Source: Cardiocondyla obscurior
Taxonomy: Eukaryota > Arthropoda > Insecta > Hymenoptera > Formicidae
Direction of reading: 5' to 3'
NCBI RefSeq assembly: GCF_019399895.1
Contig: NW_027228788.1
Span: forward strand, 502,299-566,298
Length of the DNA: 64,000 bases
The position numbers were made by a program, and so were the translations under genes. The notes beneath the pieces are model-generated. The model was given only the letters and a program-made list of their open reading frames with translations. It was not told the origin of the DNA and did not search any database. This document shows, one piece after another, positions 1 through 12,141 of the stretch. The first letter of the stretch is position 1. Each line of letters starts with the position of its first letter.

Positions 1-39
1 ATTAAATGAGACAGTCATTGCGATATACAGAATTCAAGA

Positions 40-465
40 ATGTAATAGGTCCTCATAATGTACGTTATGCATAAAATTTTAAATACGGTCCTCATAATGT
101 ACGAAAGTCGGTATATCCATTAAGAAGGACGGAATATTACAATGCACATAAAATGTTACAAAGAACAACTTCAATTAAATTATAACAGATGCTTTTCGAT
201 TAAAACGGACTAATTAATACATCTACATACTACTCCTTTAATTGTACAAATTATGCATGTAAGTTTGTGTATGAAATCAACATTATCAATTTGACAGCTT
301 CTAATACGCAGGCACTATTTTCAGATGTATTAATTAGTTTATTTTAATCGTAATTCATCTGTCAAAATTTAACTGAAGTTGGTCTTTATAACATTTTATA
401 GGTATGGTAATTTTCCAATCTTTGTAACGGATTCACTGACTTTCGTGCATTATGAGGACCACATA
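40..465. repeat. Motif cluster at outer end of arm
   Basis: Copies of GTCCTCATAATGTACG lie near 48 and 86 (forward) and near 437-460 (reverse). Two are followed or preceded by GAAAGTCGGTA or its complement. The same motif recurs near 13136 and 13179, at 26115, 26466 and 26513, at 27535, and in 37670-37860. The layout resembles binding or end sites of the element carrying the recombinase gene; that role is inferred. Confidence 0.6.
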
Positions 466-612
466 AAAACATATGCCAAACACATATTGAAACTTTTCTA
501 TTATTTGTGTTGTGTATATAATAGTTGTGAAACAGATAAACGGTGTGAGAAAAAACGAAAGATAGACAATAAAAAAAGACAGCGAGAGATAGAGAAAAAG
601 ACAGCGGAGAGC

Positions 613-613
613 G

Positions 614-647
<34 letters not shown>

Positions 648-648
648 T
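613..648. repeat. (GA)n microsatellite
   Basis: Pure AG dinucleotide run just downstream of the recombinase gene. The matching (CT)n run in the right arm has a different length. Confidence 0.9.
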
Positions 649-747
649 ATGAGTATAATAAAACGTTTAACTACGATATGCAAGTAGAATATATATTTTA
701 TTACGTAATTAAAACAAATATATTTTTAGTACATGCGTATCAAGAAA

Positions 748-3700
748 TTAAATCGTTTTCGTTATTTTTTGTTTTTGATTCATTAACCATGCTTTTATCA
801 TAACAGCAGTCCTACGTTTTAAATCTGTTGGATTTGTTTTAATTAATTCTTGAATTTGATGTAACGTTGGAAACTTCTTTGTTGTAATATAACTTCCAAA
901 GGCATCCAATACAAGTTTTTTTTCAGTTTCATTCCATGGTACTCTTTTACACTTTCCATATGGTGATGCTGCAAATAAATTAATTATGTTAAAGAATAAA
1001 ATTACATTTTATTATTAGATAATTAAATAATAAAGTGAATAGTATTTAATAATTATGTTAAATTTTTCTTACAACGTATATTTTAAGGTAAAACTTACTA
1101 GAGCGTTTCTTTTTTTGTGGAACATATTTTTTTGTGTCAGTATCATTGTCGGTTAAAGAAGAATTATCAGAATCTAAAATAAATGTGTAAAAAGAACCTT
1201 AAGATTGTGTGTAAATATTTTAAAATATTATTACAATTTAAAATGCTTGGAATCATACCGTTTTCAAAATCATTTTTTCCATTATCATTACATTCTTCTT
1301 CATCGTTAGAATTATTTTCGTTCTTATCTTGACCACTGGCAGACTGTAATAATTTCGACATTCGTAAAATTTCTCGATGAACTACTGGCATTCTGTAATT
1401 GTTACGATGAATTTTTTCTTCATGTCCCATGAAATTAGTAAGGTCCGTAATTTCTGTCTCCGACAAGTTTAGATTGATTCCCAATGTTGCTACATGTTTA
1501 CGTAGAGTAGTACCTCGTAAAGTTTCAGGTTGATTAGCTCCACATTCAAATGAAAATTTGCGCATAAGATCGCATGCTTTTAAGAATGCATCTTTATTTT
1601 TATCCATATTAGGAATACCAAAAACATAAGGATTTTTTGACATAACCCCAGCTTTTTTTCTATATTTAAGAATTAATTCCACACATTTTTGTAGTTCAGA
1701 ATCTAATAATACAGCTACGGTACGATTTAGTTTTCCACGTATGGTAAATCGTACATATTCCATGACTATTTTTTGGCATTCAGGCGAAAGTGCATTAAAT
1801 CCATCTACATTTGTCTCTGGATCAATTTTTTGATAATTTTTATAATCTTCAATTAAAGTTCTTTCCATCTCTCCTGCTCTTCGTCTGTTAAATAGTTGTA
1901 TTGATAATAACGTACTTTCAGCAAGCTGTAGCCAATCGTTGTACGAAAACTTTGTCTTTAAATTATTTAAAGCCGTAAGGTGACGTATTTTTAAAAAGTT
2001 CTCTAATTTTTTAATATCGTCAATGGAAGGAAGAATAACTTTTTTCTTTCTTTTTAGTTGAGATTGCGTTTCTAAGGCCACTTTATTGATTGCTGGGCCA
2101 TATTCATTATTTAATAACGTTAAAAAGTTTTTTACTTGTTTTGGTTTTACAACATTATCTTTGAATATAGTTATAGAAATTAGCGTTTTTCCTGTAGATT
2201 TTAATAACGTGCCTAATGATGTTGCTAATGACGGAACTCTATAGGTCTTTGTTGAATTATCAAAACCAGCAAGAATGTTTATAACATCGATACATATTCC
2301 ATAATATTTTGGATGATAAACTGATGATAACTCATCTATATCTCGAGAGTGTTGTTTGATTTCTAGAAGGAAACGGCCAAGTTGCCTCAATCGCTGTCGT
2401 ATCATATCATGATGATGTGGAGATGGATATTTTAGACAAAGTTTATTTCCATGTTCCATAATTAATTCATCGTAACTTATAAGACGAGTTATTCTATCGT
2501 CACGACATCGTGGCATTACTATTTGACGTAAAACATTGTTGGCTACGCTCGCATATCTACCCATGATTTGCCGGCTAAGAACATTACAGACTCTAGTACC
2601 TTTACGTTTCGTGTGAATGCAATGTGCTGTATGCTGCCTTAAATTTGCTTTATTAAAGAATCCTTTACATTTTGGACAAGCAGTATAATCTTGAGCAGTA
2701 TTTTGACATTTTTCAGCAGGTCTTCTGCAAACTAATAATTCGCCAGTATTCACGTCAGTATTAATATTGTAATAAAAATCTCCTTCTCTTCGCAACATGT
2801 TGATGACATTTTTTCTTTTATTGCATTTCTTTGGTAAATCTCTCAAATTTTGTACTCGTTTCTCATCTTTATGTTTCCTCTTTAAGTGTCGAGCAATTTT
2901 TGATTGCCACGTTTTACAAAATAAACAGAAATGTTTTCTAAAAACTCGTTTAAATCCATTTGATGGAGCTGACTGAACATACATTTCTTCGTCATTGCGT
3001 GACGATGTACCACAAATATTAGTTCTTAATGAAACATTTAATCCTAAACTGGTAGAATCATTAAAGGAACTACTTTTTAAAGTTCTACTTGCAGACGTAT
3101 TATTTGATACATTTTTCTCTTCTTTAGATAACTCAGGTGGAATATACTCTCTGTCTGAATCAGAACTATCATTATCATTTTGAGAACCTAAAATAATTAA
3201 AATATTGTCAGAATAACGTTAATTGAAATTTAATTGTATTAATACTGATTATAAAAAACTTAACCACATTTTAATGGAGAATAAACCATTAAATCTTTTT
3301 CGTATACTTGTTCAGAATTATATAAATCAAAATTTTTATTAAAATTGAGCAGTGCGTTGTCGAAAACTGCATTATTGTTCCTAAAATATGTTATACGTTA
3401 ACAAACTAATAATCACAAATTATTTGGTAAAAGTACAGTTTTCTCATAAAAGTGACTTGAGTACCAATTTATTTCAGAAGTTGAAATTTCTAATTGGCCA
3501 TCTGCAAGATTTTCACATTGAGTTACCAATAATTAATTTTCAACCCATTTATAAGTCAATGTTTCACTCACTGGCGTTAACAATTCATTTAAAATTGATA
3601 ATTGACTTTTTGATAACAGATCACTGAAATAAATTTTATATATAACATTTTTTATCATTATTATAGTATATATTCTTAAGAAAGTACATTTTTTAAAACA

Positions 3701-6700
3701 GAAATAACATTACTTTTTTTTAATCTGATACTGAATACTTCAAAAATGGTCTATGCATTATACGACTGAAAAAATTAAAGTTGTATCTATGAGTAGTAAG
3801 GTTAATCTATTTCAATATTTTCTATTGAGGAAGTCAATTTTCAAGACGAGTTCTTTTTATATATTAATCTATGTACAATTTTTATAAATTAATTATTTTA
3901 TTTAAAATGTTAACCTCTTTCAGCACTTTTGATATAAAACTTAACATATAAAATTTTAACATAGCTCTTTACATAACTTTAATTTTTATGTTTTTTAAAT
4001 TGTAAAGTGACAATACTTTTTCTACCAGCATTATATTGTTACGTCAAAGGTTGGAAATTTTAAATGGGTTCATTCACCGTTACTCGGATGCTTAGGAAAA
4101 GGCACGAGAGTAGGTAAAGAGGAGGAAATGGCTTGGTGAGTGACGTAACAGCCGATCCTTGCGTGGCGCGTATTTGGAGGGCCACGCGTAAACGCACTAG
4201 GAATGGGTTCGAGTCGGCTGAGTGGAGAAACTAGCGCGTAGTATTTGTTCTTTTTAGGGAAAGAAATTTAATTCTTATTCCCTGGGATAGAACTTGAGGT
4301 GGTTTTTCGCAACAAGGATACTTAGGTTAAAATGAAATAACTGTTTCAGAAATTCCAGCAATATAATGGGTAATTTTAATCTTAATTAAAATACAAATTT
4401 AGAATAAAAAAATAGATTAAATGAATTTAGAGAGATTATGATATAAAAAGAAAGAGGAAGAGGACTTAATAAAAGATATAATTTAAACATTTTAAAGAAA
4501 GATGAAAGGAAATGAATTAAGAATAAAATAAAAAAAACTAACAATAATAATTTAGAATGGAGAACATTATTCTAAGTCTATTTCTATTATTTCCGTTATC
4601 CGGGCCGTCGATCTCGGGAATACCCTGTCGATCAACCTGATCGGAGCCAGGAAGGGATATTCCACTCCGGGATAATAGATGAAGATATTATGATCAGGAG
4701 TTGCCCTCCTGGCTTCCCTCCTGATCTCCTCGGGATCAAAGGAATCGGGGCCTATTGTGTAGGCCCTCTCCGGGACAGGATCCGTCCACGGAGTGCAGGT
4801 GCTCCGGAGGAGTTCGAGGAGAGGGTCTACGACTTCTCTCGGTTTCTCTTGCTCCTCCAGGAACTCTACGCTCGGGGCGGGGGAAGGGGAACGTTCCGGG
4901 CTGTCAGGCTCATGCCAAGAAATGGTTTCATCTTCGGCAAAAGAGTCGACCTCCTCGGGTTCCCCAGGATAAGGAGTCGGTGACCGGACGAGAGAAGAGC
5001 ATGCCCTAGGAGCAACTCCAAAAGAAGGTCCGGAAGAGTTCAAAGAAACGTCCGGAGTATAGGAGGGAGTAGTGGGGCGGAACAGCTCCGGCTCAGGTTG
5101 AGGCGGCGAAGTCGACCTCGGACGCGACGGCGATGGTGTTCGCCCCGGAATATTCTCCTCCGATTCAGTGTCTTCGTGGTTAGTCGGTGAATTGGGAGGT
5201 ACGGAAGGCAGAGGAGACCACGACCGGTCTGTTCTGACTCTCGGAGGTTCTGGTGTGACCTCCCTTGGCGCTGCCGCGAATAAGAATTGGACGAAGAAAC
5301 TCTTGACCAATTCTCGTAATTCGCGGATCTTTCGATTTCTTCGGGCGCGGCTTTTCTTTATTGATCGAAGGTTTCTTGATTCCACTAAAAGGTGTTAATT
5401 TGAATTTAATTTAACGAAATGATTTTAGTGGGAAAAATGTCAGGGCAACACGCCGCATCGCTCCTTCTGGATCCCTCTTTACATCACCTCAAAGATTCTT
5501 CCGGTACCTCTGACAGGATGGACCTTTACTCGAGCTAAGGTTTTGATAGTCACCATTTACTGGCGGCATATCGCAACCTCTGACACGAGGAGATCCGTTA
5601 ACTGAGTCGAGTTTGCGGAGAACCTAAGGGATTCTAGAGAGATGCCTATTTCGGAAAACGCGAACGGCACCCTGGCAATACCCACGTTATTCATTTTCAA
5701 AGATATGAATTTTAGAATCTTAGTGGAACCATTTCAAAGGGGCGGAGGTAAAGAGGTAGAATAAATGATGAAACTTACTTCTTGTTGTCTTCGGTTAGTC
5801 TTGGACGAGTCCTTGACAACTTCTTTATTAACTTCTGTTATAGGCACAATGAAGTCACTTGTCACAAACTCGAAGGCGATAGCTCGGATATGTATATATG
5901 TAAATTCAGAGACTGAATGAGAGCGAGTCCCGCAGGAACACGCGGTTTTATAACCTTGGAAAAGGGGTGGGCTAGCGCCGGATTTTCATTTTTGAAAGAG
6001 TCAGTGCTCTGATTTGGCGGCCATGTCCCTCCACTTTTCCTTTTCTTAATTATTGGTTACTTCGATCTTATCCCTTCTCTGATTTTCTTAAGCTCTAGTT
6101 TTCGTCCTTAGATTTTTAATTAGTGGTGAGGAGTTCCCGATATCTATTGGCTCGAGAGAAAAACTCGGTTGTACGAAACTCCGCCCGCATGGCTTCCCCT
6201 TCCAACCTTCCAGAATATTGTTATTAACAGTCGAGGAAAAATTCCTAAGGACTCCCTTTTCGTTATCACCGGGTCGCGTTTGTTTATGGGATCCGGTCGC
6301 GTGTCATATTCTTATGGCTGTGGAGCTTTCACCCTCTTCGTTTGTTTACGCTTCGTAGTCGCGGTCTCAAGTGCTTCACTTATCGCCAGATATTTGATAT
6401 CAATTCCAAATTGTTTTAGGTTCCTTCTAATATTCTTTAAAGAGTTTTCTGTTTATATTTCCCGTCGGTATCTGTGCTGTGATTGTTCTAAGTTTCATTT
6501 AAGCATCCGGCGATAAGGATTTCGGAGTGTAAATTATTTCTTCTGAAAGCCTGGAAGTTCTCTCTCGTCACCAAATAGTCACGGTTTACTCTTTTTTATC
6601 TAATTTATTGAACGCGTGTCGGAAAAAAGGAGATGTGGAGTCCGAGGACGTAACAATATTCAGGCTTACATTTTACTTCCACACACACGCATACGCACAC

Positions 6701-6712
6701 AAACAGGCACAC

Positions 6713-6770
<58 letters not shown>

Positions 6771-7606
6771 AGGTAAAATAGATTATAACTATTTATAAAA
6801 AAATAATATACTACATTCTTTCATTTTATTTTGTTCTTAAGAATTGTAATTTGCTCTCATTATAATTACTAATAAATATTATAAAGCCCTTAGTTTACCT
6901 CTCACATGATGTTTCTGGTTTACTATCAGATGATAATACCAGGACAGATTGAGAAAATGGTTCGTTGCTAATAATTGTTGGCTTATTATTTGATACTGTA
7001 TCAAATACGTTTGTCATATCAATATTCTTATCTGTGCTATTACTTTCTAAAGAAATATTTTCTTTATTTAATATCAAATCATTAAAATCTGTAATTAAAA
7101 AAAAACAACTTTAAGGCACAAATCTGTCTATAACAATATGTAATGTAAAACATTTATATATCAAATAAAGTATAAAAATAAAATTTTTTTAACAATATTA
7201 CAATACAAGAAATTTCTTCCGTAGTTTATCAGCGTTATAAAACTGAACTTCCAGTTTTGCATTTTGATACCTTTACTTCCAGATGTAATTGATACACTAG
7301 TAGAACTTGTAATACAAGCTGATGAATCAAACATTTCTGATTTATCAGTTGATGTTTGTGTACTAAGATCAAATTTCTCAATTACTTCCTTCTGTCTTAC
7401 TTCAAAACTTTTTATTTCTACTTTTAAAAGATTACCTCTCAGGTTTTGAATTATATATAAGGTGTTTATTTTCTCCTCAGAGGTACACCGGGACTTTCGC
7501 TTCCTCAATTTTCTGTTTACAGTTTCATAAAATATATCTTCAAACTTTATTCTTATCTCTAAACTATTTCTACTTTTATAATCTTCTTTCTTCTTACAGC
7601 CGTTTC
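748..7606 (-). CDS. Crypton-like tyrosine recombinase, multi-exon, left copy
   Basis: Exons read 7606-7271, 7088-6899, then (beyond the inserted 2.6-kb element) 3380-3265, 3187-1259, 1173-1099 and 968-748. All borders named are GT-AG, and codon phase agrees at the 7271/7088, 3265/3187, 1259/1173 and 1099/968 joins. At least one exon between 3380 and 4036 is not resolved. The main exon carries a CxxC...H...H finger (CLFCKTW), a second C2HC-type finger (CPKCKGFF), then a C-terminal catalytic-like region. This has an Arg in RRAGEMER, an RKH motif (LRKHVATLG) and GHEEKIH...NNY with a final Tyr, as in tyrosine recombinases of Crypton type. The last exon is a SANT/Myb-like segment (VPWNETEKK...IKAWLMNQ). 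The main exon is intact in this arm. A domesticated host gene is the alternative. Confidence 0.7.
4567..5779 (-). CDS. Pro/Ser/Glu-rich protein of TGTTACGTC element, left copy
   Basis: The coding sequence is 272 codons. The A of the start codon is the last base of exon 1 (5779), before a GTAAGT donor. The TG comes from the first bases of exon 2 (5384), after a TTTTAG acceptor, so the ATG exists only in spliced RNA. The N-terminus is basic (RSIKKSRARRNRKIREL), the middle is a disordered Pro/Ser/Glu-rich region with FRPTTPSYTP, and the C-terminal 90 residues look folded (DPLLELLR, CTPWTDPVPER, FIYYPGVE, FPRSTARI). No family was recognised. The C-terminal half is well conserved in the diverged copy at 38826-40104, which suggests past selection. 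Confidence 0.65.
5943..5955 (-). promoter_or_regulatory. TATA box of TGTTACGTC element, left copy
   Basis: A TATAAAA box lies on the minus strand, followed about 38 bases on by a TCAGT initiator-like sequence (near 5914), upstream of exon 1 of the proline-rich ORF. Confidence 0.55.
6720..6768. repeat. (GA)n microsatellite
   Basis: AG run next to the left end of the TGTTACGTC element, preceded by a CA-rich tract. Mirrored at 19813-19866. Confidence 0.9.
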
Positions 7607-7767
7607 CTGAAAGTAAAAACTTATATCTACGCCTTTTTCCTATTCTATTACCTACGCGTCGAGAGAGAGAGATCACACCTCCATTCATACTTTACATTGT
7701 TTTGCCTTAATTCTACCTTAAATTCTATCTTTGGACCCTCGCTTCCGACGCTTTTTCTTTCATACTT

Positions 7768-10146
7768 TCAATCACTCCTATTTTTTTCCCTTGTTCTTTC
7801 CAAATTTTCCAACCAATCTATCCCCTTTCCTTCCCCTCCCAGAATTTCCTCCACCATTTCCTCCCAACTGTTCTCGTTTCCCCAATCTATACATTCCTCC
7901 CATATATGTTCCCACGTTTCTTCCTTCTCCAAACATATTCTACATTTTCTTTTCTCCTCTTCCTCCCAATATTTATTTCCTCTCATTTCCTCCCCTAATC
8001 TAAATTTTGCCATTCTTTGCCATTTTTCTTCTTTCCACCCCAATTTCAAATATCCTGGTATCCCTTCCTCTTTCACTTTTTTATAATACTTATTAAATCT
8101 TGACTCTCTTATTTTTTTCCATCTTTCCTCTCTTTGCCATTCTTTATTCTTTTTCACCAAATATTTCCCCCTTATTTCCCCTCTTTCTCTTAGATCTTCC
8201 ATTTCTTTTCCCGACCACCCAAATTTTTCAAAAAATTCCTCTCTTTCTTTTTCCCATTTTCCCTTGCTTCTTCCCTCCCTTGCTCTTTCCTTCATTTCTT
8301 CCCAGCACCATTTTGCTAGAACCCCTCCTTTCCCTTCTTCTAACCTTTTTTCATATTTCCATGCTCTCATCTCTGCTCTACCTTTCAATTTATCCCTCTG
8401 TAGTTCTTCTCTCACCATATATCCTGGTACATATCTTCTTACTCCCAGCACCCATCTCAGGTATTTTTCCTGTAATATCTCCACCTCTTCTCTTTCCTTC
8501 CATCCCCATATTTCCACGCCATAATTAATAACCGACCATACCAGTTTATCAAATAGCCATATTCTTTTACTCCAGTCTTTTCCGAATTTTCTTTTACCTA
8601 TACTCCACACCTGCCCCATTATTCTTGCCGCTCTTCTTACTCTGTCCTTTACATGCTCTTTCTGCTCTCCATTTCTCATAATTGTGTATCCCAAATACTT
8701 GAAACTTTTTACTTCCTCTATTTCTTCCCCTTTCCATACCCATTTAGTTTTTTTCCATCTTCCTCCCCCCTTTCTACACCTCATTATCTTTGTTTTCTTT
8801 ACATTCACTTCCAATCCCTTTTCCTTTACATATTCTTCCATGCTTTTAATCATTCCTTTCATGCCTGCCTCATTTTCTGCCAGTAGCGCAATGTCATCCG
8901 CATACGCCAGCGAGTAAACTCTCCTGTCTTTTATTCTTATACCCCCCCACCCTCCTCTTTCTAATTCTTCATCTATGTCTGCCAACAAGAGCGTGAACAG
9001 GCTAGGACTAAGCGGACAACCCTGTCTTACTCCTTTTGTCGTCCAGAAACTTTTCCCTTCTTTATCCTTCACCTTTACTTTATTCACCGTTTCCTCTAAT
9101 ATTTCTTCACACCTTCTTATCAATCCCTCCCTTACCCCTCTTTTCTTCATTGTTTCCACCAATTTTCTCCTGTCTACAGAGTCAAAAGCCGCTTTCATAT
9201 CTATAAACACAATTACCATTTTTCCTTCCTTTTCTTCTATCTTCTTATTTAGCAAATAATTTAACACATATATTTGATCCACTGTCCCCATGTCTCTTCT
9301 AAAACCGGCTTGACTCTGCGGTAATATTTCTTTTTCTTCTATTTCCTTTCTTAGTCTTTCTGCTAACACAGATGCATACACTTTGTACGCAGCCTGTGTC
9401 AGCGTTATCCCTCTATACTCTTCTACTTTTTCCCCTTTTCCTCTTTTTAACACCGGAACTATCACACCTTCTCTCCATTCCTCCGGCACCCCCTCCCCCC
9501 TCCATACCTTTTTGCACGTTTCCCATAATTTCTCTTTTACTTCCCCCCCTCCCCATTTCCATATTTCATTTTCTAAACCATCACTTCCTGCAGCTTTTCC
9601 TTTTTTCAACTTTCTTATTACATTTTCAAATTCTTCTCTATTTATATCTTCCTCATTGTCTTCTATTCTCTTTCCTCCTAATTCTTCTCTTACTCTCCAT
9701 TCCACTCCTCCTAACATTTCCTTAAAATATCCATCCCACTCTTCAATCTTTATTTTTTCCTCCATTTCCTTCCTTTTTTTTCTTCCCTTGTTTACTACTT
9801 TCCATACTTCTCCCTCTGTTCTAATCTTTTCTATTTCTTTCTCCCATCTCACCTTTTCTTGCAATTTTTTCTCCTCACATAGCTTTTTATATTCTCTTTT
9901 CTTCTTTTTGTAATTCTCCTCACTCCCTTCCCCCTTCCTCCAATTTAACATTTCTTCTTTTACTTCATCTTTTTTCTTTTTACAATTCTCATTCCACCAT
10001 CTTTCTTTTGGTTTTTTCCCCTCCTCTTTTTTCATTTCCTTTTTAACTACTTTTTTTGTTTTCTCCAGTTTCTTACTAAAACTTCTCCAATTTTCCTCCG
10101 TATTATTTTCTTTCTCTCTTTTTTCTTTATATTTTTCCCTGAACAT
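7768..10146 (-). CDS. LINE ORF2: reverse transcriptase with C-terminal CCHC
   Basis: 792 codons open. It carries the RT core in order: GVIVPVLKRGKGEKVEEYRG, PQSQAGFRRDMGTVDQI, FIDMKAAFDSVDR, GVRQGCPLSPSLF and the catalytic YADD. A C-terminal zinc knuckle-like CRICLEKEETWEHIWEEC follows. The N-terminal part is a Lys/Glu-rich linker after the endonuclease. The first codon shown is only the point where the frame opens; the endonuclease upstream is in other frames. The enzyme would copy LINE RNA at a nicked target. This arm keeps RT intact while the right arm has breaks. Confidence 0.85.
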   Translation of the reverse strand: MFREKYKEKREKENNTEENWRSFSKKLEKTKKVVKKEMKKEEGKKPKERWWNENCKKKKDEVKEEMLNWRKGEGSEENYKKKKREYKKLCEEKKLQEKVRWEKEIEKIRTEGEVWKVVNKGRKKRKEMEEKIKIEEWDGYFKEMLGGVEWRVREELGGKRIEDNEEDINREEFENVIRKLKKGKAAGSDGLENEIWKWGGGEVKEKLWETCKKVWRGEGVPEEWREGVIVPVLKRGKGEKVEEYRGITLTQAAYKVYASVLAERLRKEIEEKEILPQSQAGFRRDMGTVDQIYVLNYLLNKKIEEKEGKMVIVFIDMKAAFDSVDRRKLVETMKKRGVREGLIRRCEEILEETVNKVKVKDKEGKSFWTTKGVRQGCPLSPSLFTLLLADIDEELERGGWGGIRIKDRRVYSLAYADDIALLAENEAGMKGMIKSMEEYVKEKGLEVNVKKTKIMRCRKGGGRWKKTKWVWKGEEIEEVKSFKYLGYTIMRNGEQKEHVKDRVRRAARIMGQVWSIGKRKFGKDWSKRIWLFDKLVWSVINYGVEIWGWKEREEVEILQEKYLRWVLGVRRYVPGYMVREELQRDKLKGRAEMRAWKYEKRLEEGKGGVLAKWCWEEMKERAREGRSKGKWEKEREEFFEKFGWSGKEMEDLRERGEIRGKYLVKKNKEWQREERWKKIRESRFNKYYKKVKEEGIPGYLKLGWKEEKWQRMAKFRLGEEMRGNKYWEEEEKRKCRICLEKEETWEHIWEECIDWGNENSWEEMVEEILGGEGKGIDWLENLERTREKNRSD

Positions 10147-10968
10147 TTTTCTCTCCTTCTCACTCCAAGCCAGTCTCGTGCTCTTTTTATACCATATTTA
10201 CATCTTCTCCTCTTTTCTCCCTCCCTTTTTATCGTCACTATTAAAGGTAAGTGGTCTGAGTCCACTTCTTCCCCCACCTTCATTTCTACTATTTCTCCTT
10301 TTGATTCCACATTACTGATCACATAATCTATCACTGTTTTCCTCTTCCCCCTACATATGTCCATTCACCCTCTTCATCTTCTCTTGTACAACCATTAACT
10401 ATTCTCTATCCTGCTTCTTCCAAAGTTTTACAAAATTTTTTCTTTTCCTGTAATTTTTTATCCTTTGTTTTCGTTTTCTCTCTTCCTTGTCTTCTTCTTC
10501 TTTTTCCTCATCCCATAGCCCGCCCTCTTCTCCCGTCCTCACATTAAAGTCTCCTCCTATCAGATATCTCGTTCCTTCCTCTTTTTCATCCATCCAATTT
10601 CTCATGTTCTCTGTTATGTCTTCTAAATCCTCATTTACATATACCCCTGTTATTTTCCACCATACCTTTCCACTTTTTATCTTTATTCCTATCATTCCTT
10701 TCCTATCTTTAAATTCTAATTCTTCCTCTCCTTCCAATTCCTCCCTCCATCCCATCACCATTCCCCCATTGCCCTCCTTCTTATTTTTCTTTTCTGCCCC
10801 CTTATTTATCCATTTATAGCCCTTTGGCAGTTTACTTCTTAACCCCTTCCATTTTTTTTCTTCCAACCAAGTTTCACACATATATATCACCTCCCATTTC
10901 TCCATGTTCTTCCAAAAATCTTCATCCTTGTTTTCTATTCCTGCCACATTCCAAAAAACTATTCTCAC
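10047..10968 (-). pseudogene. LINE ORF2 endonuclease portion, frameshifted
   Basis: The AP-endonuclease domain starts at 10968 with MRIVFWNVAGI and has CETWL and GGDFNVR, then stops at 10399. The remainder, including VIDYVIS and the SDHLPL catalytic motif, continues at 10364-10047 in another frame, and RT follows in a third. The break beside 10395 is present in both palindrome arms, so it predates the arm duplication or was copied between arms. Confidence 0.8.
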
Positions 10969-11142
10969 GTTTCTGTCTTTTACCTCCGCTTTTTCCTTTC
11001 CTCTCTCCTTTTTCTCCTTTTCTTTTTCTTTTTGCCTTTTATCTTTCCTTTTTCCATTTTTTCTTCATCCTTTTCTTTTCTCCTTCCTCCTCTTTTCTCT
11101 CCACTTTTTCCAGCTCATTTCGTTCTCTTCTTCCGCCTCTTT

Positions 11143-12141
11143 TCAAAAACTTGCATTTAGTCTATCTGCTATCACCTTCTTCCTTTTATTTCCTTCTTTT
11201 TCAAACTCTTTCGCACCATCCCATTTTCTCAATTCTTCCTTCAGGTCATCCCATATCCACATTTCTTTATTTACCCATATCTTCTTGTACCCTATTTTTA
11301 CCTGTTTTCCTTCTCTTTTCAATTTATCCGCTTCTTTCTTTATGAGCCATTCCACTTTCCTTTCGTATTCTGTCAGATCGTCTCTTATCCATTCCGTCCT
11401 GTCCTTTAATTTTCCCTTACATCTTAATATTTCCAATTTTTCTTTAAAATTTTCCATCTTTACCCACACCATACCATAACCTCCTTTATTTACTCCTCCT
11501 ATCTTATTTACATCCTCTATCTTTGCTTTTACTCCTGTTGCTTCTATTATTTCTCCCACTTGTTCTTTCAGCGCCTTTTTTTCCTCACTTTTTATCTTTA
11601 TACCTCTTATTATTAAATTGTTTTTCCTCCATTCTTTCTTTTCTCTTTCTTTTGCCATTTCCAACATTCTCGTTCTTTCTTCTAAACTCAAAACCTTTCC
11701 CTGTATTTCTTCTGGTATTTCCAGTTTACCTCCCTCATATTTTTTTTCCTTTATTCTTTTTTCCATCTCGTCCATTCTTTTCTCTAAATCTATCTTCTCT
11801 TTTTTCCATATTTTCTTCAATTCTTCTATTTCTTTTCTTATTTGTACCTTTATTTCCCTTACTTCCTCCATCTGCGCTTGAATCCTTGCAAATCCACTTC
11901 TCATTTCCTTTATCACCTCTTCAAAACCTTCCTTGCTTATTCCCCTTTCACCTCCCTCTCCTGTTGCTTTCACCGGTGATCTGTACACCTTCACACTTTT
12001 CCTAAATCCTTCCAAGCCCTCTATTTCTCCTTTTTCTTCCTGTCTTTCCTTCCTTTTCTCCCCTTGCTTCCACGCTTCCAAAATTGGCAAGCTGTTAGCC
12101 CTTTCTCTTCTTAACATCTCTACCTTTGCAGGTCTTCCCAT
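11143..12141 (-). CDS. LINE ORF1 RNA-binding coiled-coil protein
   Basis: 332 codons. A long Lys/Glu-rich coiled coil (about residues 85-165) is followed by an RRM-like block beginning NNLIIRGIKI and a C-terminal region with WIRDDLTEYERK and KIWVNKEMW. This is the layout of L1-type ORF1 nucleic-acid chaperones. The right-arm copy has a single-base loss in an A run (near 14852) that breaks it. Confidence 0.8.
   Translation of the reverse strand: MGRPAKVEMLRRERANSLPILEAWKQGEKRKERQEEKGEIEGLEGFRKSVKVYRSPVKATGEGGERGISKEGFEEVIKEMRSGFARIQAQMEEVREIKVQIRKEIEELKKIWKKEKIDLEKRMDEMEKRIKEKKYEGGKLEIPEEIQGKVLSLEERTRMLEMAKEREKKEWRKNNLIIRGIKIKSEEKKALKEQVGEIIEATGVKAKIEDVNKIGGVNKGGYGMVWVKMENFKEKLEILRCKGKLKDRTEWIRDDLTEYERKVEWLIKKEADKLKREGKQVKIGYKKIWVNKEMWIWDDLKEELRKWDGAKEFEKEGNKRKKVIADRLNASF

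Larger units (their letters stand above)
4037..6655 (-). mobile_element. TGTTACGTC element (solo-LTR-like, ORF-bearing), left copy
   Basis: A 2619-base insertion in an intron of the recombinase gene. Its ends are TGTTACGTC and GACGTAACA, flanked by ATAT on both sides, consistent with a 4-base target duplication. TG...CA ends, a 4-base duplication and an internal TATA promoter resemble a very long LTR. The single spliced ORF inside is unusual for an LTR. No gag-pol is attached, so it is either a solo LTR or a non-autonomous element of another kind. Confidence 0.7.

Noticed and set aside
501..687. ORFs rich in SLSLSL or RERERE
   Set aside because: Translations of (GA)n/(CT)n microsatellites.
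4690..5398. Plus-strand ORFs opposite the proline-rich protein
   Set aside because: Antisense shadows of a GC-rich coding region; the minus frame has the splice-made start and conservation in the third copy.
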